Assembly: GCF_024166365.1 (NCBI RefSeq)
Contig: NC_064838.1
Location: 76,090,001 to 76,154,000, forward strand
Source of the DNA: Elephas maximus indicus
Lineage: Eukaryota; Chordata; Mammalia; Proboscidea; Elephantidae
Reading direction: 5' to 3'
DNA: 64,000 bases
Shown here: positions 11,962 to 22,736 of the stretch, piece after piece
How positions within the stretch are numbered: the stretch's first letter is position 1
Layout of the letters: the number at the start of each line of letters is the position of its first letter
Translations under genes and position numbers: made by a program
The notes under the pieces: model-generated
Seen by the model: only the letters and a program-made list of their open reading frames with translations
What the model was told of the DNA's origin: nothing
Databases searched by the model: none

Positions 11962-12196
11962 TGTTAGAAAAGAAAAACAAGGTCACCCAACCATGATTTT
12001 AATTATTTGTCTTTCCTTTAACCAATCATAGTCTATAAGTTATTTACTCATAATAAATCAGCACCTGCCAAAATTGTATAAAAAGCACTTATAGATTGTA
12101 CTTCTTAGGATTTTGATCTGTTTGTACCCTGAGTGCTTGCAGGCAGTTTCCCATCTTTGTTTTCTGATTCATCACAACAAAAATCTCTTTGTTGCA
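11962..12196 (+). mobile_element. candidate short LTR (possibly 3' LTR of the ERV relic)
   Basis: The block starts TGTTAGAAAA and ends TTTGTTGCA. It contains a CCAAT box (12022-12026) and a TATA-like TATAAAAA (12077-12084) in the expected order. An AATAAA at 12052-12057 lies before the TATA and so is not in the right place for a poly(A) signal. No target duplication was seen. Confidence 0.4.
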
Positions 12197-12302
12197 GAAG
12201 GTGTTCATGAAGATTGTTTCTGTACAACACTGAAGAGTATCAGTATTTGTGTCTTTAATGAATATATGTGCCTGCACCCACATATTTGTATTTACACATG
12301 CC

Positions 12303-12570
12303 TATAGATTTTTTTTTTTTATAGATACCTGTGAAACCCTGGTGGTGTAATGGTAAAGAACTATGACTGCTAACCAAAAGGTTGACAGTTCAAATCCATC
12401 AGGTGCTCACTGGAACCTGTATGGGACATGTTATGTTATAGATTTTTTTTTTTTTATAGATACCTGTGAAACCCTGGTGGTGTAATGGTAAAGAACTATG
12501 ACTGCTAACCAAAAGGTTGACAGTTCAAATCCATCAGGTGCTCACTGGAACCTGTATGGGACAGTTCTAC
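12303..12570 (+). repeat. tandemly duplicated 5' half of an AfroSINE
   Basis: A unit of about 125 bases (T-rich lead plus the tRNA-like AfroSINE head) occurs at 12303-12427 and again at 12437-12563, nearly identical. Each carries the A-box-like TGGTGTAATGGT and the B-box-like GGTTGACAGTTCAAATCC. The second copy runs a few bases further into the SINE body (AGTTCTACTC) before L1 sequence begins. Confidence 0.88.
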
Positions 12571-13088
12571 TCTTTCTTTTTTTCTTACTTATGTACATAC
12601 CTCTATCAACCCATATAACAATATGCTTATACATATACATATGTGCTCAAACACTCGTTTTTACTTTGGTTGTGCTGTGCTCACTACATGCACATTTGGT
12701 GCCGCTTTTCCCATCACCAAAAATAAACAACAAATTTCTACATTATAAAGCATGCTCCCTCCCCCATCCTGTCCCTGGTAATCAATAATGAACATTGTTC
12801 TTTCTTTATGTATCTAGTCTTATCTTAAAAATGAGGGATCCTCCAATATTTGTCCTTATGTCTTTGACTCATTTCACTTAGCATTGTGTCTTCCAGGTCC
12901 ATCCATGTTATAATATATTTTGCAGACTCATCATTGTTCTTTATTGCTGTGTAGTATTCCATTGTATTTATGTATCACAATTTGTTTTTCCATTGATCTA
13001 TTGATGGTCACTTCTGTTATTTCCATTTATTTGCTATTGTGAATAAAGAAGCAATGTGTGTATATCTGTTCATGTCATTATCTTTCAG
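12571..13088 (-). mobile_element. L1 3' fragment (older family)
   Basis: Antisense L1 3'UTR plus the last part of ORF2. The complement of the familiar ORF2-end segment lies at about 12860-13060. It ends at 13088, exactly where OR homology starts, so this element or a rearrangement with it removed the 5' half of the OR pseudogene. Confidence 0.85.
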
Positions 13089-14758
13089 TCTCTGTGGTAG
13101 ATGGGGAGTGAAGGTGATTATCCTCACTACTATGGCCTATGACCACTATATGGTCATTTGCAAACCATTGCACTACCCTTCTATCATGAGCTGGAGGCTC
13201 TGTGGCATTCTGATGGGAGTAGCCTGGACAGGGGGCTTCTTGCATTCTGTTATACAAATTCTATTTATTTCTAAGCTGCCTTTCTGTTGCCCCAATGTCA
13301 CTGATCACTTCATATGTGATTCGTATGCATTATTTGAGCTTGTCTGCTCTGAAACTCGTGTTTTTTCCCTTTTGGTGGTTGTCAATAATGGGTTTATCTG
13401 AATCCTAAACTTCTCCTTGTTGCTTATCTCCTATTGTGTTATCTTGCTTTTGCTGTGAGCTCCTACCTCTGAAGGTCAGAGGAAATTTCTCTCCACCTGT
13501 GGATCTCACATTACTGTCATGGTTTTGTTCTTTGTCCTGTGCATACTTGTATACACATGACCTCCATCAGCTTTCTCATTCAACAAGATGGTGGCCATGT
13601 TTTACACAATCTTAACTCCCCCATGAAGAATGGAAACTTCAGAGTACTGAATTTTGATCATGCGTAACCTGTACATAGGCCAAGAGGCAGTTCTTTAAAC
13701 ATAACAAGGGGATACTGTGGTGGTTTAAAGTCAGGAAAGATATACGTCAGACATGCATGCTTTGACCGTACTCTTTTAACCTGTAGGCTGGGCATATAAT
13801 TCAAGAAATTGGAGTATAAGAAGAAGAATGCAGCATGAGCATTGGAGGAAGATTCATTAACAACCTGTGATATACAGATGACACAACTTCACATGCTGAA
13901 AGTGAAGAGGACTTGAAGCTCTTACTGATGAAGATCAAAGGCTACAGCCTTCCCTATGGATTGCCCTTCAATAGAAAGAAAATAGAAACCCTCACAACTG
14001 GACAAATAAGCAAAATTGTGATAAACGGGGAAAATGTTGAAGTTGTCTAGGATTTCATTTCCCTTGAATACAAAATCAGTGATCTTGGAAGCAAAAGTCA
14101 GGAAACCAAATAACATATTTCATTGTGCAAATCTGTTGCAAAAGACATCTTTAAAGTGTTATAAAGCAATGATGTCACTTCGAGGACTACGGTGTGCCTA
14201 ACCCAAACCATGGTGTTTTCAGTCACCTTTTATGCAGGTGAAAGCTGGATAATGAATAAGAAAGACTGAGGAAGAATGGAACCTTTTGAATTCTGGTGTT
14301 GGTGAAGAATATTGAATATACCATGGACTTCCAGAAGAATGAAGAAGTCTGTCTTAGAAGAAGTAAGTCAGAGTGCTCCTTCGAAACGAGGATGGCGAGA
14401 CTTCGTCTCATGTATTTTCATCCCGTGGACATATTATCAGGAACAGCCAGTCCCTGTACAAGGACTTTATGCTTGAAAAGATAGTGGGGCAGCAAAAAAG
14501 ATGAAGACTCTTGATGACAAGATCGATTGACACAGCTGCTGCAACAATGGGCTCAAACATAGTGACTATTGTGAGGATGGTGCAGGACCATGTAGTGTTT
14601 CATTCATTTGTACGTTGGGTTATTAAGAGTTGGAAATGACCTGACAGCACCTAAGGACAACAGCAACTGCCCTACCCAATCCTATGATTTACACTTTCAG
14701 GAATAAGAAAGTGAAAAATCATAAGGAATTTGTGGACCAGGTTGGTGGTGGTTACTGA
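13089..14758 (+). pseudogene. OR4C-like olfactory receptor pseudogene, 5'-truncated and split by RTE1
   Basis: Odorant-receptor GPCR remnant, closely similar to the intact gene at 31355-32290. The first part (13089-13622) starts near the end of TM3 and keeps TM4 to TM6. The DRY motif reads DHY. In-frame stops are at 13399-13401, 13456-13458 and 13558-13560. The second part (about 14668-14758) carries the TM7 N-P-x-I-Y motif and a C-terminus ending with TGA at 14756-14758. The 1-kb RTE1 between them fits a single point of the intact gene (the TM7 TPLLNP region). The first three TM segments are missing, replaced by an L1 fragment. The following non-coding DNA also matches the flank of the intact gene, so this is a duplicated locus, not a retrocopy. 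Confidence 0.95.
13623..14667 (+). mobile_element. RTE1, 5'-truncated, inserted in OR pseudogene
   Basis: Sense RTE1 from the middle of RT to the 3' end (GCACCTAAGGACAACAGCAAC). Many stops and shifts are present. It interrupts OR sequence that is continuous in the paralogue, so it arrived after the OR existed at this locus. Confidence 0.92.
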
Positions 14759-16309
14759 AACAAAATAAAACATTAAACTTAAAAAAAAAGAAATTCAAGA
14801 AGAAATATATTGAAGTTAAACAAGAACTTTACAGGGAATGGACCTTTCAAAACAGAAAGGTATTTAATGAAACAAGAAAATACTAACATGGAGGTTAGAT
14901 CAGGATATGCTATTTCCACCCTCACATCACTCACCATCTCAGAACTGGCAGCTCGGTATTCTTACACATAAATTAAAGAGAGTTGAATTTTATGCTTGCT
15001 TAGACTATGATAACCAAAAGAAATTACAAAAGAGAGGAATCTGTTACCTCTCTCATTGTTAAAAGAAAAACAAAAAAATCTTTCCTTGACTCTACTTCTT
15101 CTAACATGTAATATCCCATTCCATTCTCCCTTTTTTAGCAGCAAAACTCAAAAGATCGCTATAATGTGTCTTCTATTTCTCTCCTTCTATTCTCTTTAAT
15201 CCCCTTCAGATACACTTCAATACTTAATACTTTCTAAAAATCCTCTTCTCAAGATCACCACAGGCCTCTGAATCATTCAATTTACATTAGTTATTCATTT
15301 CTCATCTTATTAAATCCATTACCAGAATTTAAGCTAACTGATCTATCCCTCTCTTTCCTTCCTATACTTTCTTTACAGGACAAAATTTCCCAAATATCTC
15401 CACTCAGACTGCTTCCTTGAGATTGAAACCTGGAAATCCAATTGCTTCCATGGTATTGTCAACTAAATTACAAATAGATATACTGAACACATCCAAAGCT
15501 GTATGCCTGGTTCTGCTCTCATCCCCAAATTGACTCCACTCACGTCATCCTCCATCTTGACTGATGGCACATTTGATTTATTTTTTTTCTCATTCCCTAC
15601 ATCCACCCTATTCAAAAATCCTGTTGGCTTTAACTTTAACATATATCCCAAATTCAAGAGCTTCTTGTCATTTTTGGAGCTGTCACCTAATTCCTAGCCA
15701 CCACCATCTTTCACCTGGATAATTAGAATTGTCTCTCACATAGTCTCAGTGCTTTTACCTATTATACTCCAATAATCTATCCTCAGCACAGCAACTAGAA
15801 CCAAAACCAAAACCATTGCCATCGAGTTGATTCCAGCTTATAACATCCCTATAGGACAGAGTAGAACTGCTCCGTAGGGTTTCCAAGGAGTGGCTGGTGG
15901 ATTTGAACTGCTGGCCTTCTGGTTAGCAGCCAGACTCTTAACCACTGTACCTTTAAACCCATAATAAGTAAGGTCAGATCATGACTCTACCACGATGGCA
16001 CTCCATGTCTCTCAGGGTAAAAGTTAAAACTTTACCTTTGCTAAAGATCAGGCAGCAGTAATCTTGTTACCCTGCTACCTCTCTAAACTCCTCTCTCATG
16101 GCTAACCCTCACAGATTCTCCAGTCCATGTGGTCCCTTTCTGTTTCACTTACTGATGAGGTACACTTTTGCCATAGGGCCTGTACATTCATAGGCTGTAC
16201 GTTCCCTTTGTGTGGAGCACATTTCCTTCCCAACTCTCTAAATGGCTTAATTTATGCACTTTATGTGCATAAATTTAAAGAAATTGATATTTTAGACAGC
16301 ACTACCCTT
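14759..16309 (+). repeat. duplicated OR downstream flank D, copy 1
   Basis: Aligns by eye with 32291-34800 downstream of the intact OR. 14759-15060 matches 32291-32600 and also 34815-35100. 15060-16309 matches about 33770-34800, and its end matches 56090-56310 and 22795-22859. An AfroSINE (15799-15958) is private to this copy. No gene is seen; small open frames are chance. Confidence 0.88.
15799..15958 (-). mobile_element. AfroSINE
   Basis: Antisense full-length-like AfroSINE beginning with the complement of the (TTTTGG)n tail. It is absent from the aligned position of D copy 2, so it inserted after that duplication. Confidence 0.9.
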
Positions 16310-17556
16310 GTTGTTATTAGGTGCCGTCGAGTCAGTTCCAACTCGTAGCGACCCCATGAACAACAGAACGAAACAGTGCCTGGTCCGGAGCCATCCTTAC
16401 AATCGTTGTTATGCTTGAACCCATTGTTGCAGCCACTGTGTCAATCCACCTCATTGAGGGTTTTCCTCTTTTCCACTGACCCCTGTACTCTGCCAAGCAT
16501 GATGTCCTTCTCCAGGGACTGATCCCTCCTGACAACATGTCCAAAGTATGTAAGATGGAGTCTCGCCATCCGTGCTTCTAAGGAGCATTCTGGTTGTACT
16601 TCTAAGACAGATTTGTTTGTCCTTTTTGCAGTCCATGGTATATTCAATATTCTTTGCCTTCACCACAATTCAAAGGGGTCAATTCTCCTTTGATCTTCCT
16701 TGTTCTTTGTCCAGCTTTCACATGCATATGCAGCGATTGAAAATACCATGGTTTGGGTCAGGCACACCTTAGTCTTCAAGGTGATGTCTTTGCTCTTCAA
16801 CACTTTAAAGAGGTCCTTTGCAGCAGATTTTTGCCCAATGCAATGCGTCTTTTGATTACTTGACTGCTGCTTCCATGGCTGTTGATTGTGGATCCAAGTA
16901 AAATGAAATCCTTGACAACGTCAATCTTTTCTCCATTTATCATGATGTTGCTCATCGGTCCAGTTGTGAGAATTTTTGTTTTCTTTATGTTGAGGTGCAA
17001 TCCATACTGAAGGCTGTGGTCTTTGATCGTCATTAGTAAGTGCTTCAAGTCCTCTTCACTTTCAGCAAGCAATGTTATGTCATCTGCATAACGCAGGTTG
17101 TTAATGAGTCTTCCTCCACTCCTGATGACCCGTTCTTCTTCATATAGTCCAGCTTCTTGGATTATTTGTTCATCATACAGATTAAATAGGTATGGTGAAA
17201 GGGTACAGCCTTGACGCACACCTTTCCTGACTTTAAACCATGCAGTATCCCCTTGTTCTGTCTGAACAACTGCTTCTTGATCTATGTAAAGGTTCCTCAT
17301 GAGCACAATTAAGTGTTCTGGAATTCCCATTCTTCGCAGTGTTATCCATAGTTTGTTATGATCCACACAGTTGAATGCCTTTGCATAGTCAATAAAACAC
17401 AGGTAAACATCCTTCTGGTATTCTCTGCTTTCAGCCAGGATCCATTCAACATCAGCAATGATTATCCCTGGTTCCATGTCCTCTTCGGTAACCAGCCTGA
17501 ATTTCTAGCAGTTGCTTGTCAATATACTGCTGCAGCCATTTTTGAATGATCTTCAA
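16310..17556 (-). mobile_element. RTE1, 5'-truncated
   Basis: Antisense RTE1 starting with a complete 3' end at 16310 and reaching back to before the RT core. It directly follows a 23-base stretch (16287-16309) that is repeated exactly at 22837-22859. See the pseudogene entry for the open RT segment. Confidence 0.93.
16797..17477 (-). pseudogene. RTE1 reverse transcriptase fragment, 226 codons open
   Basis: The best-preserved RT piece of RTE1 in the window. It contains the D-Y-A-K-A-F motif, the R-Q-G-C-T-L-S-P-Y motif and the catalytic Y-A-D-D, in the order expected of an RT palm. RTE proteins also have an N-terminal endonuclease, absent here because the element is 5'-truncated. The frame ends at a stop just after the thumb region, where related copies continue. 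Confidence 0.88.
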
Positions 17557-17879
17557 AACTTTCATTGTTGTTACCTTGGAATTTCCTGTTATCTCCGTAG
17601 GTTTGAACCAGTCTATTATTACTTGGTATCAGCTTGCCTTCCTCTCCAGTAGAAAGTTCTATACCTATACCGTTTACTCCCTCTTTTATTGTTCTGATGT
17701 TGTCATTTACAAATTAACCTCTCTTGTTCCCTGTTGTAATTCTTTTGGTTTTGGATGGTCCTTGAGAGTTCATTTCCTATTTTGGTGTCTGGCTGGTACA
17801 ATCTTGTATCCCACATTCAGGTGGTGGCCTGATGTTGTTTGTTCTCAGACAGAAGGACTCCCTTTAATAATTCCTGTAA

Positions 17880-18847
17880 GTTTGTTTTGGTTTTTACATA
17901 TTTCCTTTATTTCTGCTTATCTGGGAAAGTTCTAATTTCATCATCATATTTGAATGAGAGTTTTGCAAGGTATAGTATTCCTGGTTGGCAATTCTTTTTC
18001 TTTCAAGGTTCTATTTATGTCATCCCATTGTCTCCTTGCCTGCATGGTTTCTGCTGAATAATCAGAGCTTAGTCTTATTATTTCTCCTTTGTATGTGACC
18101 TTTTGTTTTTCTCAAGCTGCTCTCAGGATTTTTCCTTGTCTTTGGTTTTAGAGAGTGTGATTATGATATGCCTTGGTGATTTCCTTTGGGGTCTATCCTA
18201 GATGGGGTTCGCTGAGCTTCTTGGATGGTCAGCTTTTTATCTTTCCTATTAGGGAAGTTTTCTGTCAGCAATTCCTCAACGATCCTTTCTGTGTTTTCCA
18301 TTTTTTCCCCTGTTCTGGAACTCCGATCCCTTGCAAATTTTTGCTTTTGATTGTATCCCACACAATTTTCAGTTTCTTCATTGTTTTTTTTGATTTTTCC
18401 TCAAACAGAGTTGTAGCCAAGCATTTGTTTTCAATTTTGCTGATACTGTCTTCCATCATTTCAAACCTGTTCCTCAGCCCTTCTATGACATTGCCCATTT
18501 TTGAAATCTTGTTTTTCACCTTTTGGATTTCTAACTGTTGTTTTTGTATGATTTCTAGTTGTGAATTTATTTTGGCATTTTTTTTACTGTTTTATTTTCC
18601 TGAATTCTTCCTTTTTTTTGTCTGTATTTTCCATGAATTTCTTTGCCTTTTCCATGAATTTGTCTATTTTTTCCTCATTTTTGTCTGCTTTTTGATTTAA
18701 CTCTTCAACAGCTCTGAATGTTAGAGATTTTAATTCCTTATTAGGTAGTTCTAGTGTCTTTTCTTGTACTGGAAAGTAATCTTTTTTTTTTTTTTTTGGA
18801 TGCCTTTTTTTAATATGTTTTAAAATTGTCTGCTGTCTTTGGGACAT
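17880..18847 (-). pseudogene. L1 ORF1 remnant
   Basis: ORF1p is the RNA-binding trimeric protein of the L1 RNP. The start codon at 18845-18847 opens an N-terminal stretch rich in K and E with coiled-coil character (to about 18584). Later pieces at 18519-18265 and 18361-18161 are in other frames and correspond to the end of the coiled coil and the RRM. The C-terminal domain persists with stops to about 17880. Homologous to the ORF1 at 43651-44667 but far more decayed. Confidence 0.85.
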
Positions 18848-19994
18848 TCAGTAGGTATTTTCTTCATTTATTGATTGTAGATCTGTTTTTTTTAATCCTG
18901 CTTTTTTGTTTTATTTGGTTATGTCTAAGCAGGTGGGCTGTGCATTCTTTGTTGTTTACTTGTCTGTGGTCACGATACTTTTTACTTCCTTGTCCAATGG
19001 GTAGGGTCAGTCACTCAGCTATGGCGCAGCAAGGCAGGGTCAGCTGAAGGGAAGGGGCTAGGAAGGGTTGTCTGTATCACATACTAGGGCCCCCAGGGCG
19101 GGTCAGAATCAGTGCTGGGCAGGTTCTGGTAGGCCATGTCTGTGCTGCTCAAGGGTGTAATGTTCAGTGTGCAATGTTGGTAGGCAGGAAGAAGGGGGGA
19201 GGTTGTGATGTGTGGAGCTAATATGGGTTTGGGGAAGCAGAGAGATGGGAGAGAGAAACAGAAGCCAAAAACAAACAAAGAAATAAAAAAAGAGGGCTAA
19301 GGGAGCTTGCCACTGGAGTGGAGAGATGAGAAACTAAGAAATGGTCAAAAACAAAAAGAAAAAAGGGAAAAAGAAAAAAATAATAACTAGATAAAGATTT
19401 GGAAGAAAGAAATGAAAAGCCCCAGGGTCCCACTGACGTGGCTGCAAAAACTGAGAAAGTGGCTCCCAGGTGCACAATATAGCCTGGCTAGAGGGGATGC
19501 AGATGTTACACAGCACCAGGTATTCAGGAGACAGGAAAAGGAGGTAAGTGTGTAGAGATGAGAACTGAGAAATGAAGAAAGATAGAAAGGAAAAAATAAA
19601 TGCCCCAGGAATCCCACCTATGCAGCAGCACAGATTGGGGGACTAGCTCCTAAGCTCTGCAGTGCAGCCTAGGTAGGAGAGGCTCCCAAGCTGCAAAAAG
19701 AAAAAGAAAACAAATAAACAAACAGAACAAAGCACAACAACAATGACAACAAAAAAAGCCTTGGGGATTCCACCAGCATGGTGTTGCGGGTTGGGGGAGT
19801 GGTTCCCCAGTCAAGTATTGTTTCAAAGCCTTTCAAGAGGAAGCCAAGATGGCATGCAAAGCCAGGTGCTTGAGAGAAAACAGGGGGAGGTGATGGGAGG
19901 CAGAGAAGAAACCAAAAGAAATGGAAAAAGTAACACCAGCAACAGACAAATGGCACTCAAGTGGCCTGGGGCTGAAGCAGTTGCCTCTGGGCCA

Positions 19995-20400
19995 AGAGAC
20001 TGCAGCTGGCAGGAAGCAGAGAAGGCCAGGAAGGTGGAAAAAGGGTAGGAGTTAGGAAAGTTTGTATCACTGGTTACCAGGTGTTGTGTCTCCTGCTGGG
20101 AAATTTGTGAAGCTGCTTTCCTGTACTCCTTGCCCACCGATCTCTGATTTGGGTGGAGCAAATCCAAGTGGCATGGATGCTGCACTTTCTGGCTGGCTGA
20201 GCCACAGCTCCCAGCCAGGAAGCACAGAGGTAGAGTAGCAGGGAGAGAATGGGGGCAGGAATGAGTGTATTGCTGGTTACCAGGTGCTCTGTCTCCTGCT
20301 GGGGCTCCATGAGGCTGCTTTCCTGTGCTCCCTGTCTGGTGGTCCCTGATAGGAGTCCAAGGTGGTGAATCTGTGTCGTGTTAGCTGATAGGGGACCTCT
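19995..20400 (-). repeat. about 203-bp tandem repeat in the old L1 5'UTR
   Basis: Two adjacent segments share order and wording. The string TGGTTACCAGGTG begins at 20071 and again at 20274, each followed by TGTCTCCTGCTGGG and a GCTGCTTTCCTGT segment at matching distances. The period is 203 bases. Looser resemblances at 19400-19860 suggest more diverged units. This resembles the monomer organisation known from rodent L1 promoters. Confidence 0.65.
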
Positions 20401-20593
20401 GCACACATCTCTCCTCGCTCTATTCTCTGTTTCTTATTTCATTTGGTGCTTGGCTGAGTTCTTTATCTTTTCATTTGACACTTCAGGTTTCAGGACTGAT
20501 GTCTGTCTTTGTTTGGCTTAGGTTTTTCGGATCTTTGCTGTGGAGGGACGGTGTGGTGCTCCTGTCTATGGTGCCGTGTTGGCTGGAAATCCC

Positions 20594-22028
20594 ATTCTTT
20601 TATTTTTAACAAATGATTGCTGATAGGCCCAAGGACCTTATTAAGTATATTATATACTCTTGTTTTCTGGGTGACAGCTTGTAGCTGGATATGAAGTTAA
20701 TAGTGGTGGCAGAATTTAGGATTGTCTAGGCCCCTGGGAACATAAGAAAATGGTTGTTTTAAAGTGAGCAAACAGAAGGTATTAACTTATACAGTTGTAT
20801 ATTTGTTAGTTTTATTCATTAATTCTAAATTGCATTCAACAAAGTCAGTTTATTGATAATTTTCACAATAAGCCCTGCTTTTCTCTTATTCATCTCTTCA
20901 GCAAACACTATTATGTAAACAATTTGAGTGATTAATTTCTGTTATAGATACAGGTGAGGACACACTCATCCTTCAATGCTGTGTCTACTTATGGAAAATG
21001 AAGTCAAAAGTTGGATTAATTATCTGGTTGACTCATGGAAATGCTTTCAATGGGTCAAGCAGCTGGCTTATTAAGTGGGATAGTAATAACCACAATTTGC
21101 AACAGTTCCTTATCATAAGCAACATTTTCACAGTTTCAAAATTGGCCCTCATCATAATCCTGTGAGTTGATCAGGAAAGCTATGTATGAATTATTTTGCA
21201 ACAAAGTTATATAATTTTGAAACTGATATACCTCAAGGAGCTGCACAGGAACACACTGGGTCACATTGTCTAAATAATAGGTTAATAATTAAAAAAAAGC
21301 CTTAAGACTGGCTTATATTCAACATGTTGTTTCTATTCCTTACCTATACGGTTGTTGTCAGATTGGGTATCTGTATGCATATATGGGGTCATTCCCTTCT
21401 GATTATACATCATTTGTAGTTTCTTTCCCTGACGTGTCTCATTTATACATGAACAAAAAAATCAGAAGTTTTTAACCTTAAGAGGTGGGTAGAAACTGTA
21501 GAAAGGCCATCCTTGATCTGAAGTTCTCCTTAGAAAAGAAATATTCTCACCCATTTCCTTATTGATCAGATGGCATGGACCTGGGCTTTGGAACAAGAAG
21601 ATCCCAGATCCACATTTTCTTGATGTTTTTGAACTTAACCTTTCAAAGCCTAAGTCTGCTAGTAATAAGATAGGGATAATAAGACCTAACATGGACTGTA
21701 TCCTGGGCACTAGCCACTGAACAAATGCTTTCCTTGTATTATTTTACTTTGTCATCAGCACAACACTCTGAAGTAGGCATTATTATTTTTATCAGCTTCT
21801 GTTTTCATTTTAAAAGAATTAATTAAAAAAAAAATCAACCCAACACTTAATGTATACTTATTATTTGCTAAGCATACAGGTAGACACTTTTCTATGGGCC
21901 TTTATTGCTTTATAAGGAATGAATTAATTCATGTTAAGGACCCATTTCACCTCACATTTGTAAAGAAATATTTGGGGAAGTAGGCCTGATTTCCAAGTGC
22001 ATCTTAAACTGTAATCTGGAGTATATAA
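20594..22028 (+). repeat. duplicated OR upstream flank U, copy 1 (no OR follows)
   Basis: Aligns with 29408-30840 upstream of the intact OR and with 62572-64000. Over one 90-base patch compared by eye against copy 2 about four bases in five agree. The homology fades at about 22020 just before an AfroSINE. In copy 2 the OR lies about 500 bases beyond this point; here RTE1 debris follows instead. Contains a MIR-like core (about 21570-21800). No gene. Confidence 0.88.
21570..21800 (+). repeat. MIR element
   Basis: A degraded MIR consensus reads as 'gggcttTGGA...cagatcc...cttaacct' followed by the late MIR segment. It is shared by all three U copies (also about 30385-30620 and 63600-63840), so it predates the duplications. 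Confidence 0.6.
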
Positions 22029-22190
22029 AAAAAAAACCCACTGCCGTCGAGTCGATTTTGACTCATAGTGACCCTATAGGACAGAGTAGAACTGCCCTGC
22101 AGAGTTTCCAAACAGCACCTGGCAGATTCAAACTGCCGACCTTTTGGTTAGCAGCCATAGCACTTAACCACTACGCCACCAGGGTTTCTG
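22029..22190 (-). mobile_element. AfroSINE
   Basis: Antisense full-length-like copy, from an A-rich lead (22029-22038) to the complement of AAACCCTGGTGG. It sits exactly where U homology ends. Confidence 0.92.
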
Positions 22191-22516
22191 ATCTCACCTG
22201 AATTTGGAAACCGTCTCAAGAATAGGCTTGACACATTAAATACTAACGATTGAAGACCAGATGAGTTGTGGGAGAACATCCAGGACATCATACATGAAGA
22301 AAGGAAAAGGTTGTTAAAAAGACAGGGAAAAAAAAAAAAAAAAAGGAAGCAGAAGACAAATAATGCATTATAAGGAAATGTTCAAAGACCTGGAATTAGA
22401 AAACCGAAAGGGAAGATCACAATTGGCGTTGCTCAAGCTGAAAGATATGAAGAAAAAATTCAAGCCTCAAGCTACAATTTTGAAGGCTTCTATGGGCAAA
22501 ACATTAAAAGGCATTT
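22191..22516 (+). mobile_element. RTE1 internal fragment
   Basis: Sense RTE1 from the segment between endonuclease and RT, with an (A)18 expansion near 22330. It matches the same segment of the long copy at about 54775-55270. Both ends are truncated. Confidence 0.85.
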
Positions 22517-22736
22517 TTTGTTGTTAGGTGCCATTGAGTTGGTTCCCACTCATAACAACCCTATGTACAACAGAACAAAACACTGCCTGGTCCTACACCA
22601 TTCTCGTGATGATTCTTATGCTTGATCCCATTATTGCAGCCACTGTGTCAACCCATCTGGTTGAGGGTCTTCCTCTTTTTCACTGACCCTCTACTTTACC
22701 AAGCACGATGCCCATGTTCTGATTATTAATAGATGT
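22517..22736 (-). mobile_element. RTE1 3' end fragment
   Basis: Antisense RTE1 3' terminus beginning TTGTTGTTAGGTGCC at 22518 and breaking off at about 22736. It sits head-to-head with the preceding sense fragment. Confidence 0.88.

Larger units (their letters stand above)
17557..20593 (-). mobile_element. old L1: 5'UTR, ORF1 remnant and inter-ORF region
   Basis: Read on the minus strand, it starts at about 20593 with a roughly 1.7-kb 5'UTR (18848-20593), then decayed ORF1 (18847 to about 17880), then inter-ORF sequence to 17557, where RTE1 takes over. ORF2 and the 3' end are missing. The right boundary falls at the start of U copy 1. Its 5'UTR is unrelated by eye to that of the young L1 at 44.7-44.9 kb although ORF1 is homologous. 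Confidence 0.85.

Noticed and set aside
12340-12540. tRNA gene-like A and B boxes
   Set aside because: These are AfroSINE heads. No cloverleaf with acceptor stem can be drawn, and the same motif recurs at every SINE.
18173-18700. 175-codon plus-strand open frame rich in F, I and L
   Set aside because: It is antisense of the decayed L1 ORF1 coiled coil, hence the apparent membrane-like composition.
19743-20185. Open frames of 101-120 codons in GC-richer DNA
   Set aside because: They lie in the repetitive 5'UTR of the old L1, are present on both strands, and have no motif.
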